Assembly: GCA_035541775.1 (NCBI GenBank)
Contig: DATKMP010000275.1
Location: forward strand, 1 to 16,610
Origin: DATKMP01 sp035541775
GTDB taxonomy: Bacteria; Bacteroidota; Ignavibacteria; UBA10030
Length of the DNA stretch: 16,610 nucleotides
Direction: 5' to 3'
Every line of letters begins with the position of its first letter. Within the stretch, counting starts at the first letter, position 1. Position numbers and translations under genes: made by a program. A model generated the notes under the pieces. It was not told the origin of the DNA. It saw only the letters and a program-made list of their open reading frames with translations, and did no database searches. Below, in pieces: positions 1 through 8,495 of the stretch.

Positions 1-1
1 C

Positions 2-1675
2 GGTTTGACCGACAACAATGTCTTAGCAATAACGGAAGACCAGGAATCGAGTATCTGGGTTTCTACCTCAGACGGATTGAATCAATTTAAAAATACCAAT
101 GTTACAACATTTACAACCTACGACGGACTTGCGAACGATTATATTTCCAGCGTTGTCGAAACACCGGATAGGACGATGTATTTTCTCAGTGTTCCCGGCG
201 CTAATGTTACCCAAATAAAAAACGGCGTCATCAAGAAATACAATATCTCCGTTGGTCCTGCCCATGTTGCGTCAAACGGTAGCATCTGGATCGGGCAGAA
301 CGGATACTTGTTCAACATCAATAATAATGTCCTCAAACAATATGATACATTATCGGGCCTGCCGAAAAAATGGATATCGGCAATTACCGAAGACGGCCAT
401 GGGTTATTGATGTATGTCGATCATACAGGTATTTTTCGGTTCATCAACGGGCGACTGATTCCGTTCACCATGAGCAGCGGACAGCAATTTCCAAAAGATG
501 AATATGTCGTTTGTTTTCATCCCCAGAAAAACGGATTACTGTGGATCGGCACAGCAGATTATTTGGTCAAAGTTGAAAACGGAACCATGACCGATTATAC
601 GACCAAGGATGGATTAGCGGGAAACTGGGTCAGCTTTATTTGTGATGATCTTCATGGCGGTTTATGGATTAGTTCTCCTCAAGGCGGGTTAACACATTAT
701 GTAAATGGAAAATTTATCGTTTATAATTCTCGAGTCGGTTTATTCACCGATCAAATTTTTTGTGTTCTTACCGACAACAACGGCGACCTCTGGTTGAGCA
801 GCCCGCAAGGCATTGGTACTGTCAAGCACCAAGCCATCGAAGAATTCGAGTCCGGCCATACAACATCCATAAAGACCAAAGTATATCTTACTGCCGATGG
901 AATGAAAACCGACGAATGCTTCGGCGAATGGGTGCCGGCGGGATGGAAAACCCATGACGGCCGTATCTGGTTTGCAACAAAACGCGGTGCAGCCGTTATT
1001 GATCCCGACAAACTCGTAACCAATACATTGCCGCCGCCGGTTTTGATCGAAGAGATCGTTGCCAATCAGCGCACTATTCTGACGGAATCGAACTTCACGC
1101 TGCCGGCGAGTACCAGACGGATAGAATTTCATTATACCGCGTTAAGTTATCTTAATCCCGAACGTGTCAGGTTCAAAGTTCTCCTTGAAGGATACGATCA
1201 TGAATGGGTCGATGAAGGGACACATCGAATTGCCATTTATACCAATCTTCCGCCGGGGAAGTATCGCTTCCGTGTTATGGCTTGCAACAACGATGGAGTT
1301 TGGAATGAGGCAGGAGCGCGTGTGAGTTTCGAATTAGAACCTTACTTCTTTCAAACATTATGGTTCTACGCATTGCTTGCAGTGGCGATTATCGGTGTAG
1401 GGTTCGGCATCTATCGATTGCGTGTGTGGCAACTGTTGAAACGTGAAAAAGAACTCAAAGCTCGTATTGACGAGGCCTTAGCGAATATTAAAGTGCTCGG
1501 AGGCCTCATTCCGATTTGTGCAAACTGTAAAAAAATCCGCGATGATAAAGGATATTGGGACCATTTAGAAGGATATATCCAAAGCCATTCCGAAGCGCAT
1601 TTTACGCATGGCATTTGTCCCGATTGTGCAAAAAAACTTTATCCCAACCTCTCCATCACGAAAAAAAGTTCGTAG
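2..1675 (+). CDS. Reg_prop/Y_Y_Y beta-propeller membrane sensor with C-terminal zinc-ribbon-like domain (5' partial)
   Basis: This is the 3' part of a sensor whose start lies upstream of the window. The frame is open from base 2, and the leading GLTDNNV is the inside of a propeller repeat; the TTG at 5 is not a credible start. About 350 residues hold Reg_prop blades of the type 'GL..N.V..I.ED..G.LWIGT', for example IWVSTSDGL, LLWIGTADY, GLWISSPQGG and DLWLSSPQG, closing with GRIWFATKRGAAVIDP. A Y_Y_Y domain follows (about residues 350-450; YRFRVMACNNDGVWNE), then one membrane helix (about 455-475) and a short basic coiled coil. From residue 498 there is a compact domain with Cys505/Cys508 and Cys538/Cys541, which probably binds zinc. 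That tail is known from PAS and response-regulator proteins, where its role is unknown. No HisKA/HATPase, GGDEF or helix-turn-helix domain is present, so the output is unclear. The periplasmic propeller presumably senses a ligand such as a glycan; that is inference. Confidence 0.85.
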   Translation, partial: GLTDNNVLAITEDQESSIWVSTSDGLNQFKNTNVTTFTTYDGLANDYISSVVETPDRTMYFLSVPGANVTQIKNGVIKKYNISVGPAHVASNGSIWIGQNGYLFNINNNVLKQYDTLSGLPKKWISAITEDGHGLLMYVDHTGIFRFINGRLIPFTMSSGQQFPKDEYVVCFHPQKNGLLWIGTADYLVKVENGTMTDYTTKDGLAGNWVSFICDDLHGGLWISSPQGGLTHYVNGKFIVYNSRVGLFTDQIFCVLTDNNGDLWLSSPQGIGTVKHQAIEEFESGHTTSIKTKVYLTADGMKTDECFGEWVPAGWKTHDGRIWFATKRGAAVIDPDKLVTNTLPPPVLIEEIVANQRTILTESNFTLPASTRRIEFHYTALSYLNPERVRFKVLLEGYDHEWVDEGTHRIAIYTNLPPGKYRFRVMACNNDGVWNEAGARVSFELEPYFFQTLWFYALLAVAIIGVGFGIYRLRVWQLLKREKELKARIDEALANIKVLGGLIPICANCKKIRDDKGYWDHLEGYIQSHSEAHFTHGICPDCAKKLYPNLSITKKSS

Positions 1676-1743
1676 CGTGGACGAACGGTTCTCTCGTTCA
1701 GCAGCGGTGATGAAATTTTTTCTATCGGTGCAATAAACAATGT

Positions 1744-2403
1744 TTAATAAATTTTCTTCAGGTTCAGCAATTCGCCGGCGGTAATTTCACTGAGATTTTT
1801 TACCAACGCGGGCGCATTCGGCAAATACTCTTTTTCGCCGATGCCAAGCGAAGCCATACCGGCTGCTTGCGCTGCTTGAATTCCTGAAACCGCGTCTTCA
1901 ATGACGACACATTCCTCCGGCGGTAAACCGATTCGCTGTGCGGCAAGAAGAAATGGTTCGGGATGGGGTTTGGAATTTTTCAGATCGTATCCATCGACTA
2001 TCGCGTCAAGGTATTTGCCGATGCCGACTTTATCGATAATCATTTTGGCGTTGCGGCTGTTGGAAGCGATGGCGATCTTTACGCCGATCTTCTGCAAATC
2101 GGCCAGCATGTGCTGGGAACCGGGCAGCAATTCGTTGTCGGTTACGTGCTCCAGCAGTTCGACAAAATAATTGTTTTTGCGCTCGGCAATTTCATGCACT
2201 AACTGTTTGGTCGGTTCTTTGCCGGCGGCTTCCAACAAAATTTCCACACATTTAAAACGAGCCACACCGCGAAATTTATGATTGAACGTGTGGTCGAAGA
2301 ACGAAAATCCTTCCTCATCGCACAATCGCTGCCATGACTGATAATGGAACTCATCGGTGGAAACGAGCACACCGTCTAAATCGAAGATCACGCCTTTTTT
2401 CAT
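1744..2403 (-). CDS. pgmB: Beta-phosphoglucomutase-type HAD phosphatase/phosphomutase
   Basis: A 219-residue protein of the HAD superfamily, subfamily I, closest to beta-phosphoglucomutase, which interconverts beta-glucose 1-phosphate and glucose 6-phosphate in maltose/trehalose breakdown. Visible motifs are FDLDGVL with nucleophile Asp8 and acid/base Asp10, His20 in the cap hinge, the GVAR stretch with Arg49, motif II Ser114 (IASNS), motif III Lys145 (NSKPHPEPF) and motif IV Glu169-Asp170 (VIEDAVSGIQAA). As I recall it, these positions coincide with the Lactococcus lactis enzyme numbering, and the length is normal for the family. The ATG at 2403 places DLDG at the usual distance from the N terminus, although no clear Shine-Dalgarno is seen. 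It lies 73 bp downstream of the methyltransferase gene on the same strand. No maltose or trehalose phosphorylase is in the window, so a generic sugar-phosphate phosphatase remains possible. Confidence 0.82.
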   Translation of the reverse strand: MKKGVIFDLDGVLVSTDEFHYQSWQRLCDEEGFSFFDHTFNHKFRGVARFKCVEILLEAAGKEPTKQLVHEIAERKNNYFVELLEHVTDNELLPGSQHMLADLQKIGVKIAIASNSRNAKMIIDKVGIGKYLDAIVDGYDLKNSKPHPEPFLLAAQRIGLPPEECVVIEDAVSGIQAAQAAGMASLGIGEKEYLPNAPALVKNLSEITAGELLNLKKIY

Positions 2404-2476
2404 GTCTAAATTATTTCTAACAATTGCAGTTATTCAATAATATAAATTGGGAAGAAGAAGGAAGAAATGCAAGCCG

Positions 2477-3547
2477 TTATTTCGTTTTTTGCATCAAAAA
2501 AATATATTCGTGTTTGAAAACGTACAGCCCGCCGACCAGCGCACGGTATCGCCACAACTCTTCCTGCGAACGTTTTGCTTTCGTTGTCTCGAAATTCTTT
2601 ACAATAATGGATTTCAACTTGAACCCTTGTTGCAGCGCTTTCTCCATGGTCAAAAATCCTAAAGGCACCCATTCGCCGCTGCAATATTTGTCGCTGATGA
2701 CGATCGCCATGTATCGTTCCGCATCTAACACGGTGTGAACATTCTTGACGACCTTGCCGAACATTTGTAAAAATTCTTTCAGAGAGCCGGCATTGGAAAG
2801 GTCTTGCGCATCGTGGCTGAACTTAATAATATCCCAGTAAGGCGGATGCAGCAGAGCAAATTGCACGGAAGAAATATTTTTTTCCTTCAAGCACTGTTTG
2901 ATATTGATGTCCGAACTATTGCCAGTGAAGATGGCCGTTTGTACCTGAAATGGATTTTTTTCTTTCTCAACACGCAATTGCGCTGCACGTGCAACCGATT
3001 GCTGGAGTTCGATGCCGGCGCCATTGCGTCCAAGCCGTTTGCATTCGATAAGCGATGTGCCGCTGCCGAGAAATGGATCGAGGACCCATTCTCCTTTTTT
3101 CGTAAAACGCCGCAGCAACTGATTTGGAATTTGCGGAATGAAGTTTCCCCAATATCCGGCAGTATGTTCTCCGGAACGATCGCGCTTATCAACGAGCCAC
3201 AAACTGTCGGTCAAAATATCGCTGTATTCTTTCCAGCGGTGAAGATTTAAGTCGTTCAACTTGCCGGTTTTGGTTTCTGTCAGTGCTTTGATTAACCGGC
3301 GGATGTAATACTGCGCGCGCGGCAATGTTTGTGATTCGCTGATTTGTGCCAACTCCGCAAGCACATAAGATTTGTTGATGTGCAGAGGCGCTTTTTCTAC
3401 GGCAAGAACGATTTCCCCTTGTGCATTCGCACGTTTTTGTTGGAGAGATTGAGAAAGTGAAACGATCACTGAACGCACAGACGAAAGCGAATGAAGTTTC
3501 ATTGCTGCGTGTAACGGAGGAAGCACGGCGATCGAAGGTTGTCTCAT
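2477..3547 (-). CDS. Putative DNA (N4-cytosine/N6-adenine) methyltransferase, orphan
   Basis: A 356-residue SAM-dependent methyltransferase of the amino-methylating DNA type. Motif I is DPFLGSGT (residues 157-164), followed by LIECKRLGRNGAGIEL, and the catalytic motif IV is HPPYW (234-238). The segment before motif I (GNFIPQIPNQLLRRF, about 134-148) resembles motif X of DNA methylases. SAM binding therefore precedes catalysis in the chain, the reverse of the common beta-class order of (D/S)PPY first and DPFxGSGT last. The first 100 residues match no domain I recognise and may be a target-recognition or partner-binding part. There is no restriction endonuclease, specificity subunit or Vsr nuclease next to it. 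The ATG at 3547 has a weak AGG just upstream; the ATG at 3502 is a possible alternative. The gene sits downstream of the terminator at 3612-3639, so it probably has its own promoter, and may be cotranscribed with pgmB. A tRNA or rRNA guanine methyltransferase is a less likely alternative. Confidence 0.72.
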   Translation of the reverse strand: MRQPSIAVLPPLHAAMKLHSLSSVRSVIVSLSQSLQQKRANAQGEIVLAVEKAPLHINKSYVLAELAQISESQTLPRAQYYIRRLIKALTETKTGKLNDLNLHRWKEYSDILTDSLWLVDKRDRSGEHTAGYWGNFIPQIPNQLLRRFTKKGEWVLDPFLGSGTSLIECKRLGRNGAGIELQQSVARAAQLRVEKEKNPFQVQTAIFTGNSSDINIKQCLKEKNISSVQFALLHPPYWDIIKFSHDAQDLSNAGSLKEFLQMFGKVVKNVHTVLDAERYMAIVISDKYCSGEWVPLGFLTMEKALQQGFKLKSIIVKNFETTKAKRSQEELWRYRALVGGLYVFKHEYIFLMQKTK

Positions 3548-3611
3548 TACCTGTCATAGTACGAAAAATGTTCATGAAAAACCATCAGAGGTCTTGGTAA
3601 ATTTTCAGAAC

Positions 3612-3639
3612 AAAAAAAAGCCCGTCATTCGACGGGCTT
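3612..3639 (-). terminator. Rho-independent terminator of the DUF4159-DUF4175-membrane protein unit
   Basis: A perfect 9-bp inverted repeat (AAGCCCGTC / GACGGGCTT) surrounds a 4-base loop at 3618-3639. Read on the minus strand it is followed at once by eight T residues. It starts 24 bp after the stop of the membrane protein gene and lies upstream of the methyltransferase, so it separates the two minus-strand transcription units. Confidence 0.9.
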
Positions 3640-3663
3640 GTAGTGGTGTCAAGGTGAACACTC

Positions 3664-4245
3664 TTACAATGCTTTTGCGGCACGCTTTGCTTCACGATGA
3701 AGATGAACGGAGTGAACCAGTGACTCGGCGATCTCGACACCGATCCCAAGTCCAAGTCCCATCCATAACCCGTCGAGGAAATTTCTCTGGAATAACGATG
3801 CGGGCATTTCCGTCACTTTGGTCAATACGTCGATGAGCAGTGTCATCAACACAAACATCGCGCCGTATATCAAGGCGACAACGGTAAATTTCCATTGTTT
3901 GAAATTTGCCAGTTTCCGTTCGAACAAAAAGGCAAGCAACACTACACAAAGGTTCACCCCGAACGACCAGATGATGGAATTGATTAAGGGCATCCAAATT
4001 GTCGCGACGACAAATAAAATCGCTCCGGTGGAAACGGCGGCAGTGATCGTGTTCGAAAGCCCGCGCACATGATAGAATGCAAAAATAAACGACGTGCTGA
4101 GGCCGTACAGAATATAAACAAAGCCAACAGTGCGCGGATCAAAAACTTCACCGCCATAAACCATCAGCCCGGCAATCATGCTGCCCAACGTTCCAAGAAC
4201 GGTAATAAGGCATAACCATCCAAGTTCTTCCAATATTTTTTTCAT
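3664..4245 (-). CDS. Small polytopic membrane protein, function unknown
   Basis: A 193-residue very hydrophobic protein that I do not recognise. Hydrophobic stretches at about residues 8-29, 39-58, 70-88, 90-108 and 119-140, plus a glycine-rich one at 157-172 (GLWMGLGLGIGV), suggest five or six membrane helices. The C terminus is short and basic (HLHREAKRAAKAL), probably cytoplasmic. No catalytic or transport signature is visible. The start at 4245 is supported by a GAGAGG ribosome binding site a few bases upstream. It begins 60 bp after the DUF4175 gene and ends 24 bp before a strong terminator, so it may be the last gene of that operon or have its own promoter in the 60-bp gap, where I see no clear promoter. 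Confidence 0.6.
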   Translation of the reverse strand: MKKILEELGWLCLITVLGTLGSMIAGLMVYGGEVFDPRTVGFVYILYGLSTSFIFAFYHVRGLSNTITAAVSTGAILFVVATIWMPLINSIIWSFGVNLCVVLLAFLFERKLANFKQWKFTVVALIYGAMFVLMTLLIDVLTKVTEMPASLFQRNFLDGLWMGLGLGIGVEIAESLVHSVHLHREAKRAAKAL

Positions 4246-4305
4246 AGCGACCTCTCTTTCTATATGTTAACGAAAAAATACCGTGCTGCTCTATCTACTG
4301 TACCG

Positions 4306-7300
4306 CTAATTTAAAACCTTTTGTGAATTTTCCAACTGTTCAAAATATTTTTTTATGAGTTCCTGATAATCTTTGGAATATCCCTGTTCCATGGCTTTAA
4401 GCAAATCGTCGTGGAGTCGATTTTTGCCTTCAAACGTTGCCGGGTCGAGTTCCTGCGGGCTTTGCCGCGTATAGTCCGTTCCTGTTTCTGATTTCCGTTT
4501 TTTTTCATAATCGCGTTCCCGCATCGATGTCGATGCATCCAGCATGCGAGAAAGAATGCGGTCCTGTTTGCGCTTTGTCTCATCGCTGATGTTGTTTTGC
4601 TCTAAATCGCGGACAACTTCTTTCATTTCGTCAGCAAGACGCTGAAGATCGCCGAGCAAACGTTGTCCATCACTGCTTTGCTGCGCTTCTTTATTTAATT
4701 GCTCGATCGATTTTTGCACGGCGGCTTGCTGCTGCGCCAACCGTGCGGCTTGTTCCATTTCTTGTTGAGACTTGCCACCCATCTGCTGTGTTTGCATGTT
4801 GATGGACATTTGCTGTCCCGCCATCTGCCGCAATTGCTGCATCAAACTTCCTGCGCCGCCGTGACCGCCTTGCTGCATGGCGTTCATCGCATTTTGAATT
4901 TGCATGGCTGCATTGTTCAGCGAAGCCATTGCCTGCGTTTGTTCTTGCGATGCCTGCGAGCCATTGCGGTCGATCAATTGCTGCATGGCGTTGTTCATGC
5001 GCGCCAGCGCTTCGCCGATGGCGTTCCCCATCGTTGGCGTTACGACAAATGATTTTTTGGAAAGTTCGGATAAGTCGTTCGTCAAGTTCTGCAAAGTATG
5101 CATCGTTTGTTGCTGGTCCTGCGCATTTTGTTTGAGCTGAGAAGAGTTCGGCGGTGCATTTTGCGATTGCTGTTTCAACGCTTCTTCTTCTTTTGAAAGC
5201 TCCAATAAATTATTCGTTGCCTTGCGCAGCTGATTCAAAACATATTGCGTCTGCTGTTGAAGCATTTGCTGCTGCATGGCATCCATCTGCTGGCTGAATT
5301 GCTGCAACTGTTGCTGCACCTGCTGCTGCGTTTGCTGCGATTGCTGCATATTGTTGGATTGCATTTGCTGCGCCGCCTGCTGCATTTTCATATCGAGCTG
5401 CTGCTGTTGAAGCTGCTGCGAAAGTTTTTGCATTTTATCGGCAGGCATTTCGGTGAAAAATTCTTCCATGCGTTTTTGCAAATCGGCGGCTTCGCGTTCC
5501 ATCGCCTGTTCTTTTTTCGCAAGATCGATCTGTCGTTTTGCAAGTTCCTGCTGCTTTTGCGCATCGTTCTTTGCATTTGCCGATTCTTCTTTCAACTGTC
5601 GCTGTTCGCGTTCCAATTCCTGCGCGCGCTTTTTCACTTCATCGACTTTTTGTTCGATGTGCATGCGCTTGAGCAATTCTAATGTCCGTTCGATGCTTTC
5701 CCGGAATTGTTCTTCGGAAAAAGCCATCTGCTTCATCGCCTGCTGCAACTGTTCTTTGGTAAGATTCGGCGATTGCTGTGCCTGTTGAAGCATTCTTTGC
5801 AGTTCCTCGCTGTTCATTTGCTGCATCAACTGCTGCAACTCCGAATATTTTTCCATCGTTTCTTTGGAAAGAACGTTTTGCTGCTGCAACTGCTGCGTCA
5901 TTTGCTCAAGGCGCGATTGCGTTTCATCCAACTTTTTCTGAACCGCTTCGTACTTCTTCACCATTTCTTCTAATTTCTTTTTCGTCTGCCAGTTCGGATC
6001 TTTGTTGTTTTTTAAATCGCGATTGAGCGATTCCATTTCCTGTTTCAATTTTTTCGCTTCGTTCAGCGATTCTTTCATGTCGTCGATGGATTGTTCGTGT
6101 TCTTTGTCTGCATCGGCGAAAACTTCTTCAAGCGACGGCAGGCGAAGAAGGTACGTATTGCTGCGCCCGGCTTTTGGACCATGAATATTGTCGTTATCGA
6201 ATGCTTCAGCAACATATTCGACAACATCTTCCGGCACAAGGTGCAGCGAAGATAATTCCCATGTATAAAACATATCGATAGCGTTGGATGATGCGGAAAT
6301 CGGAATCTGTACAAATGTATAATTTTGCTGCGGCTGTTCGTACTTGGATTGAATAAGGCGATAGCCAAGACGGATGGAAGAAATTCCGAAATCATCTTTT
6401 GCGAGAAGATGCAGCGGCAGTGATTGAGTACCGGCAATATCGATATTGTGTCCCGGTTCGGTAATAGCAATGGTCGGAAATTCATCCGGAATAATTTTTA
6501 TTTGATAACGAACCGGATCGATATTGGACAATCCTTCTGCATCGTTCAATGCGAAATAATACGCGTTATCTTTGTTGATGGTGAACGAAGTTGAAAAACG
6601 TTCGCCGTTTACTGTGAGTAAGTGTTGCGTGCTGTCGCTCATCATCAATACTGCATGCTGGAGCGGTTTGCTTGCAAAACCGGATATGATGATGCGTGTT
6701 CCGGCAAGCGCCGTAATGTCGCCTGCAAAATCATCCTGCGTTTTTGCCGGAAGTTTTGCGTACGCCGGATATTCTAATCGGATATGAAATGAACGAATGA
6801 TCGGACGATCGAGTACCGTCAAGGTAAAATGATCGCTTTCTTCGCCGTCGTAACGTGCAAAATATTCCGTTGTGGTATGCAGGGAAGAAATTGTCGCTCG
6901 GTATGTTCCATTTGAATCCGGTTTGAGTGTGCCTTCATCAATATTTTCTTGGCCTTGCTGTTTACGAGAAAGTGTCAGCGATTTGTCCGATGATGCAAAC
7001 GTCGGCAGCGACGAAGTAACGTTGATAGAAATTTCCACATTATCGTTCTTCACAATTTCCTTATTACCGGGAAAAATTTCAAAACGATATTTTGCCGGCG
7101 GCTCAAAGCGCTGCGTAAAATGCATCAGTCGGTATGCAGCATCGCCAAGCGAATGCGGAAATATTCCGATACAAAGAATGGTGAAAAATGCGGAAACGCA
7201 GAAAATATTTCTGCGTTTGGGAATTGCCGAACGATTGACGGAAGCTGTGAAATCAATCGATTCAATTTCTCCGGAGAATTTTTTAAGCGATGCATCGAGA

Positions 7301-7698
7301 AGTTCAGACGAATACCATGCATCTGCATTGTTCTGCATTTCAGCAAGCTGAAGCGCATTCAACAATCGATCGTTAATTGCAGGAAAATATTTTCCGATCT
7401 GTCGCGAAATTTGTTCGTCATTTTCGGATTTTAAAACTCCGTTCAATCGCAACCATGGACGAATAATCCACCAGCCGATGCCAGTCAGTATTCCAAAAAG
7501 AGAAATGAAAAATAAAATTGTTCGTACCGAATGCGAAAAATTAAATATCGCTTCAGCGGCAGTAACAAGAAGCCATCCTGCAACTATACTTGCGGCGACA
7601 GAGAAGGTGTTACTAAGTATTTCGGCGGAAATGTTGTTTCGCCGAACCGCATCGATTCGCTTCAGAAGATCGCTTAATATATTTTTTGTATCGTTCAA
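4306..7698 (-). CDS. DUF4175-type giant membrane-anchored coiled-coil protein (glutamine/methionine-rich)
   Basis: A 1,130-residue protein of the DUF4175 kind known from Bacteroidota and relatives; its molecular function is unknown. Two N-terminal membrane helices (about 31-51 and 58-80) are followed by a cytoplasmic-looking segment with PAINDRLLNALQL (106-118), typical of the family, and a third helix at about 163-182. Next come beta-rich, Ig-like extracytoplasmic segments to about residue 520. From about 530 to the end the chain is almost entirely helical coiled coil, with long Gln/Met/Ala-rich tracts and short Gly/Asn breaks. The last 100 residues are more charged and end in YFEQLENSQ. The first codon is TTG (7696-7698); no ATG, GTG or TTG upstream fits, and the Shine-Dalgarno is weak, so translation may be coupled to the DUF4159 gene ending 16 bp upstream. 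Family relatives often lie near MoxR ATPase, DUF58 and Bat-type genes, but none is in this window. Confidence 0.8.
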   Translation of the reverse strand: MNDTKNILSDLLKRIDAVRRNNISAEILSNTFSVAASIVAGWLLVTAAEAIFNFSHSVRTILFFISLFGILTGIGWWIIRPWLRLNGVLKSENDEQISRQIGKYFPAINDRLLNALQLAEMQNNADAWYSSELLDASLKKFSGEIESIDFTASVNRSAIPKRRNIFCVSAFFTILCIGIFPHSLGDAAYRLMHFTQRFEPPAKYRFEIFPGNKEIVKNDNVEISINVTSSLPTFASSDKSLTLSRKQQGQENIDEGTLKPDSNGTYRATISSLHTTTEYFARYDGEESDHFTLTVLDRPIIRSFHIRLEYPAYAKLPAKTQDDFAGDITALAGTRIIISGFASKPLQHAVLMMSDSTQHLLTVNGERFSTSFTINKDNAYYFALNDAEGLSNIDPVRYQIKIIPDEFPTIAITEPGHNIDIAGTQSLPLHLLAKDDFGISSIRLGYRLIQSKYEQPQQNYTFVQIPISASSNAIDMFYTWELSSLHLVPEDVVEYVAEAFDNDNIHGPKAGRSNTYLLRLPSLEEVFADADKEHEQSIDDMKESLNEAKKLKQEMESLNRDLKNNKDPNWQTKKKLEEMVKKYEAVQKKLDETQSRLEQMTQQLQQQNVLSKETMEKYSELQQLMQQMNSEELQRMLQQAQQSPNLTKEQLQQAMKQMAFSEEQFRESIERTLELLKRMHIEQKVDEVKKRAQELEREQRQLKEESANAKNDAQKQQELAKRQIDLAKKEQAMEREAADLQKRMEEFFTEMPADKMQKLSQQLQQQQLDMKMQQAAQQMQSNNMQQSQQTQQQVQQQLQQFSQQMDAMQQQMLQQQTQYVLNQLRKATNNLLELSKEEEALKQQSQNAPPNSSQLKQNAQDQQQTMHTLQNLTNDLSELSKKSFVVTPTMGNAIGEALARMNNAMQQLIDRNGSQASQEQTQAMASLNNAAMQIQNAMNAMQQGGHGGAGSLMQQLRQMAGQQMSINMQTQQMGGKSQQEMEQAARLAQQQAAVQKSIEQLNKEAQQSSDGQRLLGDLQRLADEMKEVVRDLEQNNISDETKRKQDRILSRMLDASTSMRERDYEKKRKSETGTDYTRQSPQELDPATFEGKNRLHDDLLKAMEQGYSKDYQELIKKYFEQLENSQKVLN

Positions 7699-7714
7699 AT
7701 CAACTCATAAAAAA

Positions 7715-8404
7715 TTAATGACTCAATGCCCACACGACAATGTTTGCGCCAAAACGCAGCGCTTCCTGGCGCTTCCATTCCGGATCGCCGTGCACATCCG
7801 GATCCGCCCAGCCGTCACTGGGATTGGATTCGTATGTGTAAAACACAACCAATCTTCCTTTATAAAATATTCCGAATCCCTGCGGCGGCTTGCCGTTATG
7901 CTCATGCGTTTTCGGAACGCCGTTGGGAAATGGAAACAGGCACGAATACAATCCATAATTGAACGGTAATTCGACGAGCTCTTGATCGGGAAAAACTTTT
8001 TTGATTTCGCGGCGGAATGCTTTATCCATTCCGTAATCGTCGTCCGCATATAAAAATCCGCCTTGCGTTAAATATGTTCGCAGCCGCTGCACTTCGTAAT
8101 CGGAAAAAGAAATATTGCCGTGGCCGGTCATAAACAAAAATGGATAATTGAAGAGCTTGTCGCTGGAGCAATCCACAAATTGATATTGCGTATCGCAATC
8201 GATGTGCGTGTGCTGATTGACGAACGTCAACAAATTTACTTCCGCCGATGGATCGTTGTACCAATCGCCGCCTCCGGCGTATTTCAACCGCGCGATACGG
8301 AATTGGCTTTCGATTCTCTGTTGCGCAAAAGAGTCGATTGTAAATATTAACAGCAAACATGAAAGCAATTCAATATAAAAAAATGTATGACGACGAGTCT
8401 TCAT
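7715..8404 (-). CDS. Exported DUF4159 domain protein
   Basis: A 229-residue protein with a signal peptide (hydrophobic core at about 8-23, likely cleavage after SFA27 before QQ) and one DUF4159 domain filling the rest. Family features seen are the GGGDWYNDP stretch near the mature N terminus, FLFMTGHG (about 89-96), GGFLYADDD (115-123), GRLVVFYTYESNPSDGW (183-199) and the closing GANIVVWAL. The fold resembles glutamine-amidotransferase-like/ThuA-like domains, and no enzyme activity is established. I chose the ATG at 8404 over the in-frame ATG at 8449 because it gives a normal signal peptide and avoids running into the divergent gene; a GAAAGAG lies directly upstream of it. The next gene, DUF4175, starts 16 bp after the stop, so the two are almost certainly cotranscribed. 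This pairing recurs in Bacteroidota-type genomes, suggesting a shared envelope role. Confidence 0.8.
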   Translation of the reverse strand: MKTRRHTFFYIELLSCLLLIFTIDSFAQQRIESQFRIARLKYAGGGDWYNDPSAEVNLLTFVNQHTHIDCDTQYQFVDCSSDKLFNYPFLFMTGHGNISFSDYEVQRLRTYLTQGGFLYADDDYGMDKAFRREIKKVFPDQELVELPFNYGLYSCLFPFPNGVPKTHEHNGKPPQGFGIFYKGRLVVFYTYESNPSDGWADPDVHGDPEWKRQEALRFGANIVVWALSH

Positions 8405-8455
8405 CTCTTTCAATGTAGAAAACGATGAAACCAGAAGCAACGTTTGCATTGCCGC

Positions 8456-8484
8456 TTGACACTCACGCTACTTCTGAGTACGTT
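8456..8484 (+). promoter_or_regulatory. Possible sigma-70-like promoter of the MEMO-AMMECR1 gene
   Basis: TTGACA at 8456-8461 is a perfect -35 hexamer. With a 17-bp spacer the matching -10 is TACGTT (8479-8484), which is poor; CATAAT at 8488-8493 looks better but is too far away (26 bp). The element lies in the roughly 100-bp divergent gap between the DUF4159 and MEMO-AMMECR1 starts. Confidence 0.25.
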
Positions 8485-8495
8485 TTGCATAATCT

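Noticed and set aside
1682..1722. Possible terminator between the convergent sensor and pgmB genes (GAACG/CGTTC, then TTTTTT).
   Set aside because: The stem is only 5 bp and the T run begins well downstream of it, so it does not meet the usual intrinsic terminator form.
3189..3575. A 128-codon minus-strand frame over the start of the methyltransferase.
   Set aside because: It overlaps the methyltransferase, which has clear catalytic motifs; this frame shows only Ser/Thr/Arg-rich sequence without a domain.
5245..5440. Dense CTGCTG/TGCTGC repeats that look like a microsatellite or repeat array.
   Set aside because: They are the reverse complement of Gln-coding CAG/CAA runs in the coiled coil of the DUF4175 protein; the units are irregular and follow its reading frame.
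5245..5682. A leucine/histidine-rich open frame on the plus strand opposite the DUF4175 gene.
   Set aside because: It is the antisense image of Gln/Met/Lys codons, has no ribosome binding site and no recognisable family.
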